In this document: positions 8,519-16,784 of the stretch, piece by piece
Layout of the letters: each line of letters opens with the position of its first letter
How positions within the stretch are numbered: position 1 is the first letter of the stretch
Assembly (NCBI RefSeq): GCF_014645655.1
Contig: NZ_BMMD01000025.1
Coordinates: 1 to 36,340, forward strand
Reading direction: 5' to 3'
Origin: Agromyces bauzanensis
Lineage (GTDB): Bacteria > Actinomycetota > Actinomycetes > Actinomycetales > Microbacteriaceae
DNA: 36,340 nt
The notes under the pieces: generated by a model
The model's database searches: none
What the model was told of the DNA's origin: nothing
The model's input: the letters and a program-made list of their open reading frames with translations, nothing else
Program-made: the position numbers and the translations under genes

Positions 8519-8760
8519 GTGAAGGTGTTGGTCGCGACGAGTGTCGCCCAGGGTACGAGATCAACCGACGCGATGCGATGCGCCGAGGGCGTGTTTGTCT
8601 ACATGATCGAGGCATGTCCTACAGCGTGCGCGGACCGTATGGTTCGTGTGATTGCGGCATCACGTTCCGCGGCATGACGAGCGACGAGGTCAGGACGACC
8701 GCGATCGTGCGCAGGGTACCCGGGCTCGATCTCGCGACGTACGTCGATTGCCTCGATGCC
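8519..8760 (+). pseudogene. decayed paralogue of the MKVLVAT protein at 18587
   Basis: GTG 8519 behind GGAGAG begins VKVLVATSVAQG, matching MKVLVATALTQG at 18587. After a frameshift the second half continues as SCDCGITFRGMTSDEVRTTA, aligned to PCGCGRGFAGMSSHRSTTTA in the intact copy. The region upstream (ATACT, then CTCGTGCCG and GGAG) also resembles the leader of the intact gene. About 40 C-terminal residues are missing. It adjoins antitoxin and PIN remnants, as the intact copy adjoins an antitoxin and a PIN toxin. Confidence 0.6.
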
Positions 8761-9014
8761 ACGCATCGGTTCGCGACCTGCGAATGCGATCGCGCGAGAT
8801 CCTGGACGCCGTCGAACGTGGCGAATCGTTCACCGTGACGCGCGACGGGCACGAGATCGGCGAGCTCATCCCGCTGCGTAAGCGGCGCAGATTCGTCACG
8901 CGATCGGAGTTCGCCGCCATGTCGCGCTCCGCGCCTGCGATCGCCCTCGACCGGTTTCGCCCCGACCAAGAGGCTGTCGTCGACTCGGCGCTGGACGATC
9001 CGTATGCCCGCTGA
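8756..9014 (+). pseudogene. Phd/YefM-type antitoxin with a 5' frameshift
   Basis: The body reads VRDLRMRSREILDAVERGES, then FTVTRDGHEIGELIPLRKRR, a classic Phd/YefM antitoxin N-domain, and ends DSALDDPYAR at TGA 9012-9014. The natural start appears to be ATG 8756 (MPRI), but a single extra G at about 8768 puts it out of frame with the body. It overlaps the following PIN remnant by 11 bases, the usual TA arrangement. Confidence 0.65.
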
Positions 9015-9170
9015 GCATGAACGCGGGCTCCTCGATACGAACATCGTGTGCCTGCGTCGTTGGATCGACGCCGACGACCTGCCCGCCAGATGGCGATCAG
9101 TGCCGTACCGACCTCATGATCGCAGCGGCGAAATCGCTTCTCCAGAGCGCCTCGCCGCCGCGGCATCCGC
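9004..9170 (+). pseudogene. PIN-domain (VapC) toxin remnant with internal deletion
   Basis: ATG 9004 gives MPAEHERGLLDTNIVCLRRW, the N-terminal PIN motif with its first catalytic Asp. After LPAR the frame shifts into MAISAV, which would precede the catalytic Glu. The next recognisable piece is TDLMIAAA (about 9109-9132), the third acidic motif. The middle and end are missing. It cannot encode an active ribonuclease. Confidence 0.62.
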
Positions 9171-9174
9171 TCGC

Positions 9175-9576
9175 TCAGGTGACGATGCAGTCGACCCCGG
9201 GCAGTTCACCGAAACGGGCAGCGCGATCGGTCGTCAACACGGTGCGCTTCGTCGCCACCGCCGTCGCCGCGATGATGAGGTCGTGCGCCCCGCGCTTCGT
9301 GCCCGTGCGTGAGACGTGCGCCAACAGGCGGCCGTGGGCCTCGGCAGTCGCGAGATCGTAGGGTTCGACCGGCAGCGTCTCGAGCACGCGGACCAAGAAC
9401 TCGGTCCGTCGCTCGCGGTGCTCGGGTGAGGCGAGCTCGATGCCCGTTCGGAGCTCGGCGATCGTCACCGCCGCGATGACGATGTCGTCGTCGGATGCCA
9501 CGACCGCTGCGAGCTCGCGGCGCTGCCGCTCGGAGGCGACCAGCACCCCGGTGTCGAGGATCAGTCGGCGGGCCAT
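9175..9576 (-). CDS. PIN-domain ribonuclease toxin (VapC family)
   Basis: A 133-aa intact PIN toxin. The four acidic residues expected for the metal site are present: Asp8 (LILDTGVLV), Glu41 (TIAELRTG), Asp99 (GAHDLIIAATA) and Asp117 (LTTDRAARF). Family members cut tRNA or other RNA to stop translation. The start ATG 9574-9576 overlaps the end of the antitoxin gene by 16 bases, showing a two-gene operon with antitoxin first. It faces the decayed plus-strand TA module across a few bases. Confidence 0.9.
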   Translation of the reverse strand: MARRLILDTGVLVASERQRRELAAVVASDDDIVIAAVTIAELRTGIELASPEHRERRTEFLVRVLETLPVEPYDLATAEAHGRLLAHVSRTGTKRGAHDLIIAATAVATKRTVLTTDRAARFGELPGVDCIVT

Positions 9577-9812
9577 GCCGGCTCGGCGAGTTCGACCGCC
9601 TCGCGTGCGGCGGCGACATCCTGCGCGAACTCGTCATCGACGGGGCCGTACGCAAGCAGCGCCACCACCTCGGATCCGTTGCTGAGGTCGACCGGTCCGA
9701 CGGACGCGACGCGCCGACCGGCGCGCGTGATGATGATCGTCTCACCACGCTCGACGTCATCGAGCAGCGCCGCGAACGCCCTACTCGCGTCGGTTGCCGT
9801 CATGGTGCGCAT
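9561..9812 (-). CDS. Phd/YefM-type antitoxin, partner of the PIN toxin
   Basis: An 83-aa protein. The segment DASRAFAALLDDVERGETII and then ITRAGRRVASVGPV are the dimerising DNA-binding N-domain of Phd/YefM antitoxins. The tail (EFAQDVAAAREAVELAEPAW) should wrap the toxin. ATG 9810-9812 directly abuts a near-perfect palindrome, and a -10 element lies within that palindrome, so the mRNA is probably leaderless. Autorepression by the TA complex is expected. Confidence 0.88.
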   Translation of the reverse strand: MRTMTATDASRAFAALLDDVERGETIIITRAGRRVASVGPVDLSNGSEVVALLAYGPVDDEFAQDVAAAREAVELAEPAWPAD

Positions 9813-9833
9813 GCAATCAGATTATCTGATTGC
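9813..9833 (-). promoter_or_regulatory. operator palindrome and -10 of the TA operon
   Basis: GCAATCAGAT and ATCTGATTGC form a 10-bp perfect dyad around one central base, immediately upstream of the antitoxin ATG. On the minus strand GATAAT (plus positions 9821-9826) fits a -10 hexamer eight bases before the start codon. A complex bound here would cover the promoter. Its AT-rich character stands out against the surroundings. Confidence 0.72.
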
Positions 9834-9863
9834 TGGGCGGGATGTCTACTCCGGGCTGGAAGT

Positions 9864-9918
9864 GCACGAGAGTCCGGGTTATAGCTCGGAGAGAGGGTCG
9901 TGACCCGGATCCCCATGC
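9864..9918. repeat. imperfect inverted repeat, copy 2
   Basis: The left arm GCACGAGAGTCCGGGTTA (from 9864) pairs with TGACCCGGATCCCCATGC (9901-9918). The centre (GCTCGGAGAGAGG) resembles that of copy 3. The element lies 32 bases beyond the end of the GNAT pseudogene, where a terminator would be. Confidence 0.65.
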
Positions 9919-9950
9919 AGAGGGCCGCGCCGCCGCGGCATCCGTTCGCC

Positions 9951-10428
9951 TCAGGCCACAGCGTTGAACGGGAAGTGCACCGCGCTGAACCCCCACGTGG
10001 TGCAGCCAGTGCGGCACGAACGCGTCGAGCTCCTTCTCGAGCGCCGAACCCGCGAACTCGTCGACGACCCACCAGGGATGACTTGGCGTCGTGGCTGTCG
10101 TGCGGGTCGATGTAGACGCATCCCACGAGTCGCTGCTCGTCGGCGTCGTCGAGGATCGTGTAGTTGAAGGTGACGTGCGCCGCGATCTCGCGCTCGTGCC
10201 GCGCGAGGTCGTCGCGGTCGGCCTCGTAGGTCATGGTGGCGGGTGGCCGGTCCCAGCTCTCGCCGTAGATCTGCCACAGGCGCTCGCGCGAGCCCATGAC
10301 CGCCGGGTAGTCGATGTCGACGTCGTCGGCGCGGATCGGCCGCAGGTGGTAGCCGAGCACGAACTCGACGCGTTCGGGGTGCGTGAAGCCCTCGGCAGCC
10401 AGGTGCGGGATTCCGTGGTGTCGCTCAT
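9951..10428 (-). pseudogene. GNAT N-acetyltransferase gene with several frameshifts
   Basis: ATG 10426-10428 begins MSDTTESRTWLP. A shift near 10395 moves into FTHPERVEFVLGYHLRPIRA, then YTILDDADEQRLVGCVYIDP, the core beta-strands of a GNAT fold. A second shift near 10078 gives VVDEFAGSALEKELDAFVPH. A third near 9990 (an extra G in a run of five) gives GFSAVHFPFNAVA and the stop at 9951-9953. Without these three shifts it would be a normal acetyltransferase of about 160 residues. Pieces of homologous genes occur at 6185-6264 and 18451-18495. Confidence 0.7.
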
Positions 10429-10512
10429 GGTTCCACGCTGGCTCGCGCCGCCGAGTCACGCGTGCGTGATCCGAGCCGGGTTACGCGCGAGCAAAACGTC
10501 GACGTTCGTTGC

Positions 10513-12315
10513 TCAGCGGCCCTCGATCGCCCGTCGGAGGCTCTCGACCGGCACCTTCGGCGAGCGGTCGGACCGCAGGAGGCCGTTGGTCTCCTGCCCG
10601 GTGTCGGTGAGCTGGGTGTAGCAGAAGCCCGACAGCACCGGCGATGCTTGCACCGCCCGCAGCAATGCGGCAACCTGCGTCTCGAATTGTGCCGGGTCGT
10701 GCGCTGAGCTGTATCCCCACGCACCGTCGACGTGCTCGTCGAGGTAGCTCACCCCGCCGAACTCGGTGAGCATGATCGGCTGTGCGCGGTCGTCCTGCGA
10801 GGCCGACATACGCCTGCCTGCAGGTCCGAAGCCGCTCAGCAGTTCGTCGACCGCCTCGACCGAGCCGTAGCGGCGACCGATGCGCTCCGGGTCGTCGTCG
10901 TAGTCGTGGATCGTCCAGATGTCGGAGTCGGTGTGCTCCCATCCGTCGTTCGAGATGACTGGTCGGGTTGCGTCCAGCGCCCGGGTGAGCGCGGTGATGG
11001 CGCGACTGAACGACTGCTGACGCTCGTCGTGCGAGATGTGCTGCACGCCCCAACTCTCGTTGAGCGGCACCCACGCGATGATCGACGGATGCGAGCGATC
11101 GCGACGTACGAGGTCCATCCACTCGGTGGTGAGCGCGCTGACGGCACGCCCGTTGAACTCGTAGGCACTCGCCGTCTCGCCCCATATCAGCAGTCCGAGA
11201 CGGTCGGCCCAGTACAGGAAGCGCGGGTCCTCCGCCTTCTGATGCACGCGCGCCGCGTTGAAGCCCAGCTCCTTGATCACCTCGACCTCGCGCCGCAGGG
11301 CTTGGGAATCAGGGGCGGCGAGGTGGGATTCCGGCCAGTAGTTCTGCGAGAGCACCGCGCGCAGGTAGAGCGGCCTGTCATTCAAGAGGAAGGTTCGGTC
11401 GACCGCTTCGACCGTTCGGAGGCCCAGATAACTCGACACGGCGTCAGCGGGCTCGGCGGCGCCCTCCTCCTCGAGGATGACGGTGGCGTCGAGCAGGCGC
11501 GGATGGTCGGCGCTCCAGAGCAGTTCCTCGTACTGCTGGCCGTTCCGCTGATGGGGAAGGCTGAGCCGCAAGTGCGACGCGCGCTCCAGCAGACGGAAAC
11601 GAGCCTCTGCGATCAGCTCGCCCTCGAATGACAACGTGACGCTCGCCCATGACGCGATGCTCGGAGGCCTGCTCAGCGTGAGCTCGAGGTTGACGCACGC
11701 CCACGGGACATCCGACTCCCAGGCGAGATCGACCACGTGCAGCGGTGGCACGCATTCCATCCAGACCGGCTGCCAGATGCCCGTCGTGCGGTGGTACCAG
11801 ATCGAGTGCGGAGCCTCGCGCCAGTCCTGCTTGCCCCTGGGGATCGACACGTCGTGCGGGTCATCGATGGCGCGCACCACGAGAGCGTTCCTGTCGCCGG
11901 TGACGAGCGCATGGGTGACGTCGAACGTGAACGGCGACTGCCCGCCTTCATGTCGTCCGAGGAATACGTCGTTCAGCCAGACGTCGGCAGCCCAGTCGAC
12001 CGCGCCGAAATGCAACAGGACCCGGGACCGTTCGTCGGAGAGCCCGGCGGCCACGAGGCCGTCGCGGGCGATGGAGCGGCGATACCAGACGACGTGGTGG
12101 TACCCGGTTTCCCCGATGCCCGATGCGGGCGACTCCGGCGGGTACGGCACCCGGATCCTGCGGTCGAAGGCGACGGTATGCGGTTGCTGTGCCGGGTCGG
12201 TGCCGAAGGCGAACTCCCAATCGCCGTCGAGTTCACTCCACTGCGGACGCATCAGCTGCGGCCGGGGGTACCGGCCGTCTTGGCGGGTCGCGTCGGGGAG
12301 ATCGGGTTGCCTCAT
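10513..12315 (-). CDS. glycoside hydrolase family 2 (beta-galactosidase/glucuronidase type)
   Basis: A 600-aa cytoplasmic GH2 enzyme that would cleave a beta-linked sugar from an imported oligosaccharide. The order is a sugar-binding jelly-roll domain (about 25-195), an Ig-like domain (about 196-300) and a TIM barrel (about 301-600). The acid/base is Glu420 in WVPLNESWG and the nucleophile is Glu518 in LTEFGG. No signal peptide is present. It is shorter than E. coli LacZ and nearer to the beta-glucuronidase-sized GH2 subgroup. ATG 12313-12315 overlaps the stop of the lacI-type gene (ATGA), so the two are translationally coupled. The exact substrate cannot be read from sequence. Confidence 0.9.
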   Translation of the reverse strand: MRQPDLPDATRQDGRYPRPQLMRPQWSELDGDWEFAFGTDPAQQPHTVAFDRRIRVPYPPESPASGIGETGYHHVVWYRRSIARDGLVAAGLSDERSRVLLHFGAVDWAADVWLNDVFLGRHEGGQSPFTFDVTHALVTGDRNALVVRAIDDPHDVSIPRGKQDWREAPHSIWYHRTTGIWQPVWMECVPPLHVVDLAWESDVPWACVNLELTLSRPPSIASWASVTLSFEGELIAEARFRLLERASHLRLSLPHQRNGQQYEELLWSADHPRLLDATVILEEEGAAEPADAVSSYLGLRTVEAVDRTFLLNDRPLYLRAVLSQNYWPESHLAAPDSQALRREVEVIKELGFNAARVHQKAEDPRFLYWADRLGLLIWGETASAYEFNGRAVSALTTEWMDLVRRDRSHPSIIAWVPLNESWGVQHISHDERQQSFSRAITALTRALDATRPVISNDGWEHTDSDIWTIHDYDDDPERIGRRYGSVEAVDELLSGFGPAGRRMSASQDDRAQPIMLTEFGGVSYLDEHVDGAWGYSSAHDPAQFETQVAALLRAVQASPVLSGFCYTQLTDTGQETNGLLRSDRSPKVPVESLRRAIEGR

Positions 12316-13301
12316 GCGCTGGCTCGTCTCATGATCTGGAACGGGATGATGGTCTCGATCGGCGACGTGCTCGGGTCCGCGAGCAGGTCGAGTGCGGCGC
12401 GCGCGATCGCGGCTTTATCGGGCGACACGGTGGTCAGTGACGGTGTCGAGAATCGCCCTTCCTCGATGTCGTCGAATCCGACGATCGCGACGTCCTCGGG
12501 AACCCGGATTCCGCGGGCGGAGAACGTGTGCATGGCACCGAGCGCGAGCAGGTCGTTGAACGCGAAGACGGCGTCGAAGGCGACCCCGCTGTCGATCAGC
12601 CGTTCCGCCGCCAGTGCTCCGTCGCCGCGGTGGAATTCCTCGACCGTGCAGATCAGGCGTTCATCGACGGCGATGCCGACCGACTCGAGTGCGGCCCGGT
12701 AGCCGTTGAGCCGGAGCTCCGACGTCTCGTTCGGCCCGGACGGCTGGGCGCCGATGGCGGCGATGCGACGGCGTCCCGATGCGATGAGGTGGGCCGTCGC
12801 GGCTTGGGAGGCAGCGGTGTTGTCGACGGTGACGTGGGGGAACGGACTCTCGCCGATGTGCTCGCCGAGCAGCACGATCGGCGTAGTGTCGAGGCGGGTC
12901 GCGAGGTCATCGGCACTGAGAGCCAGGGGACTCAGGATGAGGCCGTCCATGACCGGAATGCCGATTCCGTCGCTGATGCGTCGCTCGGCGTCCGCATGGC
13001 CGTTGGTCTGGTTGATGAGCACGGTGATCGATCGATCCTCAGCGGCCGCCACCAATTCCGATGCGAGCTCGGCGAAGTACGGCTGGCTCAGGTCGGGCAG
13101 GGCGACGGCGATCATGCCGCTGCGCCCGCTGCGCAGTTGACGCGCGGCGGCGTTCGGGCGGTAGCCGAGTTCGACGAGGGCCTCGCGGATACGCACCTTG
13201 AGGTCCTCGCGCACCCAACCGGTGCCGTTCACCACGTTGGAGACGGTCTTGGCTGAGACGCCGACGTGGTCGCCCACATCCTTGAGGGTCGTTCTGCCCA
13301 T
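12312..13301 (-). CDS. LacI-family transcriptional regulator of the glycoside locus
   Basis: A 329-aa regulator. The N-terminal helix-turn-helix (TLKDVGDHVGVSAKTVSNVV) and hinge helix (RPNAAARQLRSGRSG) are followed by a periplasmic-binding-protein-like sugar sensor (about 60-329). ATG 13299-13301 is chosen over upstream starts because it has GGAGG eight bases before it and begins exactly at the family's N-terminus. Its stop overlaps the GH2 start. Operator-like repeats fill the divergent intergenic region, so it probably represses both directions and is released by a sugar derived from the GH1/GH2 substrate. Confidence 0.93.
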   Translation of the reverse strand: MGRTTLKDVGDHVGVSAKTVSNVVNGTGWVREDLKVRIREALVELGYRPNAAARQLRSGRSGMIAVALPDLSQPYFAELASELVAAAEDRSITVLINQTNGHADAERRISDGIGIPVMDGLILSPLALSADDLATRLDTTPIVLLGEHIGESPFPHVTVDNTAASQAATAHLIASGRRRIAAIGAQPSGPNETSELRLNGYRAALESVGIAVDERLICTVEEFHRGDGALAAERLIDSGVAFDAVFAFNDLLALGAMHTFSARGIRVPEDVAIVGFDDIEEGRFSTPSLTTVSPDKAAIARAALDLLADPSTSPIETIIPFQIMRRASA

Positions 13302-13349
13302 CTGTGTTCCTCCGAATGCCGGGTCGGGGCGGTTGGTCCACCGTGACCC

Positions 13350-13363
13350 TTCAACGATTACCA
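13350..13363. promoter_or_regulatory. operator-like repeat O1
   Basis: TTCAACGATTACCA (13350-13363) matches the core of O2 and O3 and half of the palindrome at 13450. It lies nearest the lacI-type gene and could mediate its autorepression. Confidence 0.6.
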
Positions 13364-13379
13364 TGGCACACGCCACTGT

Positions 13380-13401
13380 CTTGTTCAACGATTACCAAAA
13401 A
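13380..13401. promoter_or_regulatory. operator-like repeat O2
   Basis: It contains CTTGTTCAACGATTACC, a direct copy of O3, 24 bases upstream of it. Each has a central CG flanked by TTCAA and ATTAC, an asymmetric version of the LacI-type half-sites. Confidence 0.65.
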
Positions 13402-13403
13402 CT

Positions 13404-13433
13404 CTTGTTCAACGATTACCCAGAGTGTATAAC
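13404..13433 (+). promoter_or_regulatory. promoter of the sugar-uptake operon with operator O3
   Basis: TTGTTC (13405-13410) and TATAAC (13428-13433) are separated by exactly 17 bases, a good sigma-70-type promoter. Operator-like repeat O3, CTTGTTCAACGATTACC (13404-13420), covers the -35 and spacer, so bound repressor would block RNA polymerase. Confidence 0.75.
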
Positions 13434-13449
13434 TTGATCTGACACCAGC

Positions 13450-13465
13450 CGTTCAACGTTGAACG
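13450..13465. promoter_or_regulatory. perfect LacI-type operator palindrome O4
   Basis: CGTTCAACGTTGAACG is a perfect 16-bp palindrome with the central CG typical of LacI-family operators. It lies about ten bases downstream of the predicted transcription start of the plus-strand operon and shares GTTCAACG with O1-O3. Confidence 0.85.
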
Positions 13466-13483
13466 ATCTTCGAAGGAGAAGCC

Positions 13484-14818
13484 ATGCACACACATCACAG
13501 CAGTGACCGGCGGCGAACCCAGCGCCTTCGGTCGGTGCTCATCGCAGGCGGCGCGATGGCAGCCGCAGCCTCACTCCTGCTCACGGGCTGCACCGGCGCG
13601 GGCGCGTCCGGCGGAAGCACCAACGATCCTGATGCGAAGGTGACGCTCGAGTTCTGGAACGGCTTCACCGGACCAGACGGCCCGGCCCTCGAGCAGGTCG
13701 TCGATGACTTCAACGCATCGCAGGATCGCATCACGGTGAAGGCGAACATCATGCCGTGGGACACGCTGTACCAGAAGGTGCTCACCGCGGCGGCAGGCAA
13801 GAACGGTCCCGACATCGTCGCGATGTCCGCATCGCGTCTCCCCCAATACGCTGCCGAAGGCCTGTTCCAGCCGATCGACGACTACTACGAGAATCCCGAC
13901 TTCGAGTCCGACGCGTTGGCGGATGCCGCGGTGTCGGCGTCGATGTTCGACGGCGAGAACTACGGGGTGCCGGTCAATCTCGCGACCATGCTGATGTACT
14001 ACAACATGGACCTGTTCACGGCTGCGGGGCTCGACCCCGAAGCCCCGCCGACGACGTGGGATGAGTTCGCGGCGATGGTGCCGAAGCTCACCGTCGATGA
14101 GAACGGGGATGGCAAGCCGGAGCAGTACGCCATCGCGCTGGCCGACCACGAGACCGTGCCGATGTACCCGCCGTTGCTTTGGAACGCGGGCGGCGGCATC
14201 GTGTCGGAGGACGGCACCACGAGCGAACTCGACTCCGAAGGGTCGCTGGAGGCGCTCAACTTCTGGGTCGATCTGGTCAAGAACAAGCAGGCCTCACCCA
14301 TCGGCCTCGCAGGTGCCGATGCCGACAAGCTGTTCCAGACCGGCAAGGCGGCGATCGAGATCGTCGGTCCGTGGATGACCACCGGGTTCAACGATGCCGG
14401 CCTGAACTTCGGGCTCGCCCCCGCCTTCGCCGGACCGAGCGACCAGATCACCCTGGCCGACGTCGTGTCGATGGCGGTGCCGACGTCGGCCGACGAGACG
14501 ACCAAGCAGGCCGCCTACGAATTCTTCGCCTACTGGAACTCGAAGGAAGGCCAGACGACGTGGGCGGAGGGGTCGGGCTTCCCGCCGACGCGCGCCGACG
14601 TGTCATCCGACATCACCGGCAACCCCTACCCGGCCGTCTTCGGAGCGCCCGACGTGGTCGACAATTCGCGGGTGCTCCTACCGGGCATCGCCGCCGGCGG
14701 CACGATCATGGAGACCATCTTCAACCCAGCCCTGCAGAAGGCGCTGAACGGCAAAGGCACCGTCGACGACATCTTCACCGAGGCCTCGAAGCAGGTGCAG
14801 GCGGAGTTGGACAAGTAG
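13484..14818 (+). CDS. ABC sugar-transport substrate-binding lipoprotein
   Basis: A 444-aa extracytoplasmic solute-binding protein of family 1, the kind used for oligosaccharides. It has a Sec signal and lipobox LLLTGC with the lipidated Cys at residue 36, then a Ser/Gly/Asp linker and the binding domain beginning VTLEFWNGFTGPDG. ATG 13484 has AAGGAG at 13473-13478. It is the first gene of a four-gene operon with two permeases and a GH1 enzyme. A hairpin follows its stop, which may hold expression of the permeases below that of the binding protein. Confidence 0.95.
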   Translation: MHTHHSSDRRRTQRLRSVLIAGGAMAAAASLLLTGCTGAGASGGSTNDPDAKVTLEFWNGFTGPDGPALEQVVDDFNASQDRITVKANIMPWDTLYQKVLTAAAGKNGPDIVAMSASRLPQYAAEGLFQPIDDYYENPDFESDALADAAVSASMFDGENYGVPVNLATMLMYYNMDLFTAAGLDPEAPPTTWDEFAAMVPKLTVDENGDGKPEQYAIALADHETVPMYPPLLWNAGGGIVSEDGTTSELDSEGSLEALNFWVDLVKNKQASPIGLAGADADKLFQTGKAAIEIVGPWMTTGFNDAGLNFGLAPAFAGPSDQITLADVVSMAVPTSADETTKQAAYEFFAYWNSKEGQTTWAEGSGFPPTRADVSSDITGNPYPAVFGAPDVVDNSRVLLPGIAAGGTIMETIFNPALQKALNGKGTVDDIFTEASKQVQAELDK

Positions 14819-14843
14819 CGGTACCCGCTCGACACTGAAGGAC

Positions 14844-14875
14844 TGGGGCGCCGACGCGCGCCGCACGCCGCCCCA
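14844..14875 (+). other. intercistronic hairpin between binding-protein and permease genes
   Basis: TGGGGCG (14844-14850) pairs with CGCCCCA (14869-14875). Such hairpins after binding-protein genes are known to stabilise the upstream mRNA or attenuate transcription, giving more binding protein than permease. Confidence 0.5.
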
Positions 14876-14896
14876 CCCCGCCACAGGAATGGTTCA

Positions 14897-15844
14897 ATGA
14901 CGACTCTCCAGACGGCCCAGACGGCCCCGCCGCAGGCAGCCGCTGCGCGAACGGATGCCCCGCGCCGTCACCGCTCGCACCGCAAGGCGATCACCGCCTG
15001 GCTCTTCCTCACGCCCGCCCTGCTCGTGCTCGCGGCCTTCACCCTCTACCCGATGGTGCAGGCGGCGTACCTCTCGCTGACGAACTACAACCTCATCCGC
15101 GCGGCCGAATGGGTCGGCCTCGATAACTATGTCGAGCTGTTCGGCGACCCCGCCTTCTGGAATGCGTTCTGGAACACCGTGTACTATGCGGCCGTGGTCA
15201 CCCCGGTCACCATCGGGCTGGCGCTCGTCCTCGCCGTGTTCCTCGATCGGCAGTTCGCCGGGCGTGCGTTCGTGCGCACGGCGATCTTCCTCCCCTTCAT
15301 CGTGTCGCTCGGCATCATCGCGATCGCGTGGGCCTTCCTGCTCGATCCGAACATCGGACTGCTCTCCTATTGGCTGTCGCAGGTGGGCATCGTGTCGGGG
15401 CAGGGCGTGCTGAGCGACCCGCAATGGGCCATGCCTGCCGTGATGTTCGTGGGAGTCTGGAAGAACGTCGGCTTCTACATGGTCATCTATCTCGCAGGCC
15501 TGCAGTCCATTCCGGAAGACCTGCACGAGGCGGCCCGTCTCGACGGGGCCAACGCGTGGCAGCGCTTCCGGAACGTGACGCTGCCGTTGCTCTCGAACCA
15601 GACGCTGCTGGTGTCGGTGATGGCGCTCATCGCGTCGCTGCAGGCCTTCGACCAGATCTACGTGATGACCCACGGCGGCCCGTTCTTCCGCACCGAGACG
15701 CTCGTGATGCTGATCTACCGCGAGGGCTTCCAGGAGTTGCGCTTCGGATACGGCGCCGCCATCTCCTGGGTGCTCCTCATCTTCGTGTTCCTCCTTTCGA
15801 TGATCCAATACGGCTACTCCCAGCGCCGACAGGTGAGGTACTGA
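14897..15844 (+). CDS. ABC sugar permease, MalF/UgpA type
   Basis: A 315-aa inner-membrane permease of the binding-protein-dependent carbohydrate ABC class. An N-terminal basic cytoplasmic tail leads to a first membrane helix (ITAWLFLTPALLVLAAFTLY), with about six helices in total. The EAA loop that contacts the ATPase is EDLHEAARLDGANAWQRF at about residues 210-227. Its TGA overlaps the next ATG by one base, so the two permeases are coupled. No ABC ATPase gene is in the operon; a shared MsmK-like ATPase elsewhere is the usual solution in actinobacteria. Confidence 0.94.
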   Translation: MTTLQTAQTAPPQAAAARTDAPRRHRSHRKAITAWLFLTPALLVLAAFTLYPMVQAAYLSLTNYNLIRAAEWVGLDNYVELFGDPAFWNAFWNTVYYAAVVTPVTIGLALVLAVFLDRQFAGRAFVRTAIFLPFIVSLGIIAIAWAFLLDPNIGLLSYWLSQVGIVSGQGVLSDPQWAMPAVMFVGVWKNVGFYMVIYLAGLQSIPEDLHEAARLDGANAWQRFRNVTLPLLSNQTLLVSVMALIASLQAFDQIYVMTHGGPFFRTETLVMLIYREGFQELRFGYGAAISWVLLIFVFLLSMIQYGYSQRRQVRY

Positions 15845-16740
15845 TGACCACGACCGTCGAGTCCACGGCGGTGGACCGCCCCGCGGCATCCGCTCGTCGC
15901 CGCACAGGCCCCTCATACCTCAACACCCACGCGGCGTGGAAATGGCTGACCGCGATCGCCGGCATCGTCATCGCCCTGGCGATGCTGCTGCCGATCATCT
16001 GGATGGCGTTCACGGCGTTCAAGCCCGAGAGCGACATCGTGGCGTTCCCGCCGACGCTGTGGCCTCGCGAGCTCACGTTCGAGCACTTCGTGGACGTGTG
16101 GAGCCGCATCCCGTTCGCACGGCTCTACCTGAACACGATCATCTTCGCGGGATCGGTGACGCTCATCTCGTTGCTGTTCGATTCGATGGCCGCCTACGCG
16201 CTGGCACGGCTCGAGTTCAGCGGCCGCGGCGTGGTGCTCGTGCTCATCCTCGTGCTGCTGATGCTGCCGTTCCAGGTGACGCTCATCCCGTTGTACGACA
16301 TGCTCAACAGCATCGGCCTGACAAACACGCTGCCCGGCATGATCATCCCGCGTATGACGAACGCCTTCGGCATCTTCTTCCTGCGGCAGTTCTTCCTCTC
16401 CCTGCCGAAGGATCTCGAGGAAGCCGCGCGCATGGACGGCGCGAGCGAGTGGCGAATCTACTGGGGCGTGATCATGCCGTTGGCGAAGCCGGCGCTGCTC
16501 ACCCTCGGGCTGTTCCACTTCCAGTACAACTGGAACGACCTGCTCTGGCCGCTCATCATGTCCGCCGACGTGGAGTCGGCGACGCTCCCGGCGGGCCTGG
16601 CGCTCTTCATGGGGCAACACGTCGTGGAGTACGGCCTGCTCATGGCCGGATCGCTGCTGGCGCTCCTACCCGTGATCGCGTTCTTCCTGCTGATCCAACG
16701 CAGTTTCGTCGCCGGAATCGCCACCACCGGGCTCAAGTGA
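15844..16740 (+). CDS. ABC sugar permease, MalG/UgpE type
   Basis: A 298-aa partner permease. The N-terminal tail is followed by a first helix (AIAGIVIALAMLLPIIWMAF) and about five further helices. The EAA loop is KDLEEAARMDGASEWRIYWG. ATG 15844 overlaps the preceding stop as TGATG; the longer open frame upstream is only overlap with the first permease. It should form a heterodimeric channel with the first permease. Confidence 0.94.
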   Translation: MTTTVESTAVDRPAASARRRTGPSYLNTHAAWKWLTAIAGIVIALAMLLPIIWMAFTAFKPESDIVAFPPTLWPRELTFEHFVDVWSRIPFARLYLNTIIFAGSVTLISLLFDSMAAYALARLEFSGRGVVLVLILVLLMLPFQVTLIPLYDMLNSIGLTNTLPGMIIPRMTNAFGIFFLRQFFLSLPKDLEEAARMDGASEWRIYWGVIMPLAKPALLTLGLFHFQYNWNDLLWPLIMSADVESATLPAGLALFMGQHVVEYGLLMAGSLLALLPVIAFFLLIQRSFVAGIATTGLK

Positions 16741-16784
16741 GTCGGGAACCCTCCCACATCATCCCCGCAATTCGAAAGGATGCC

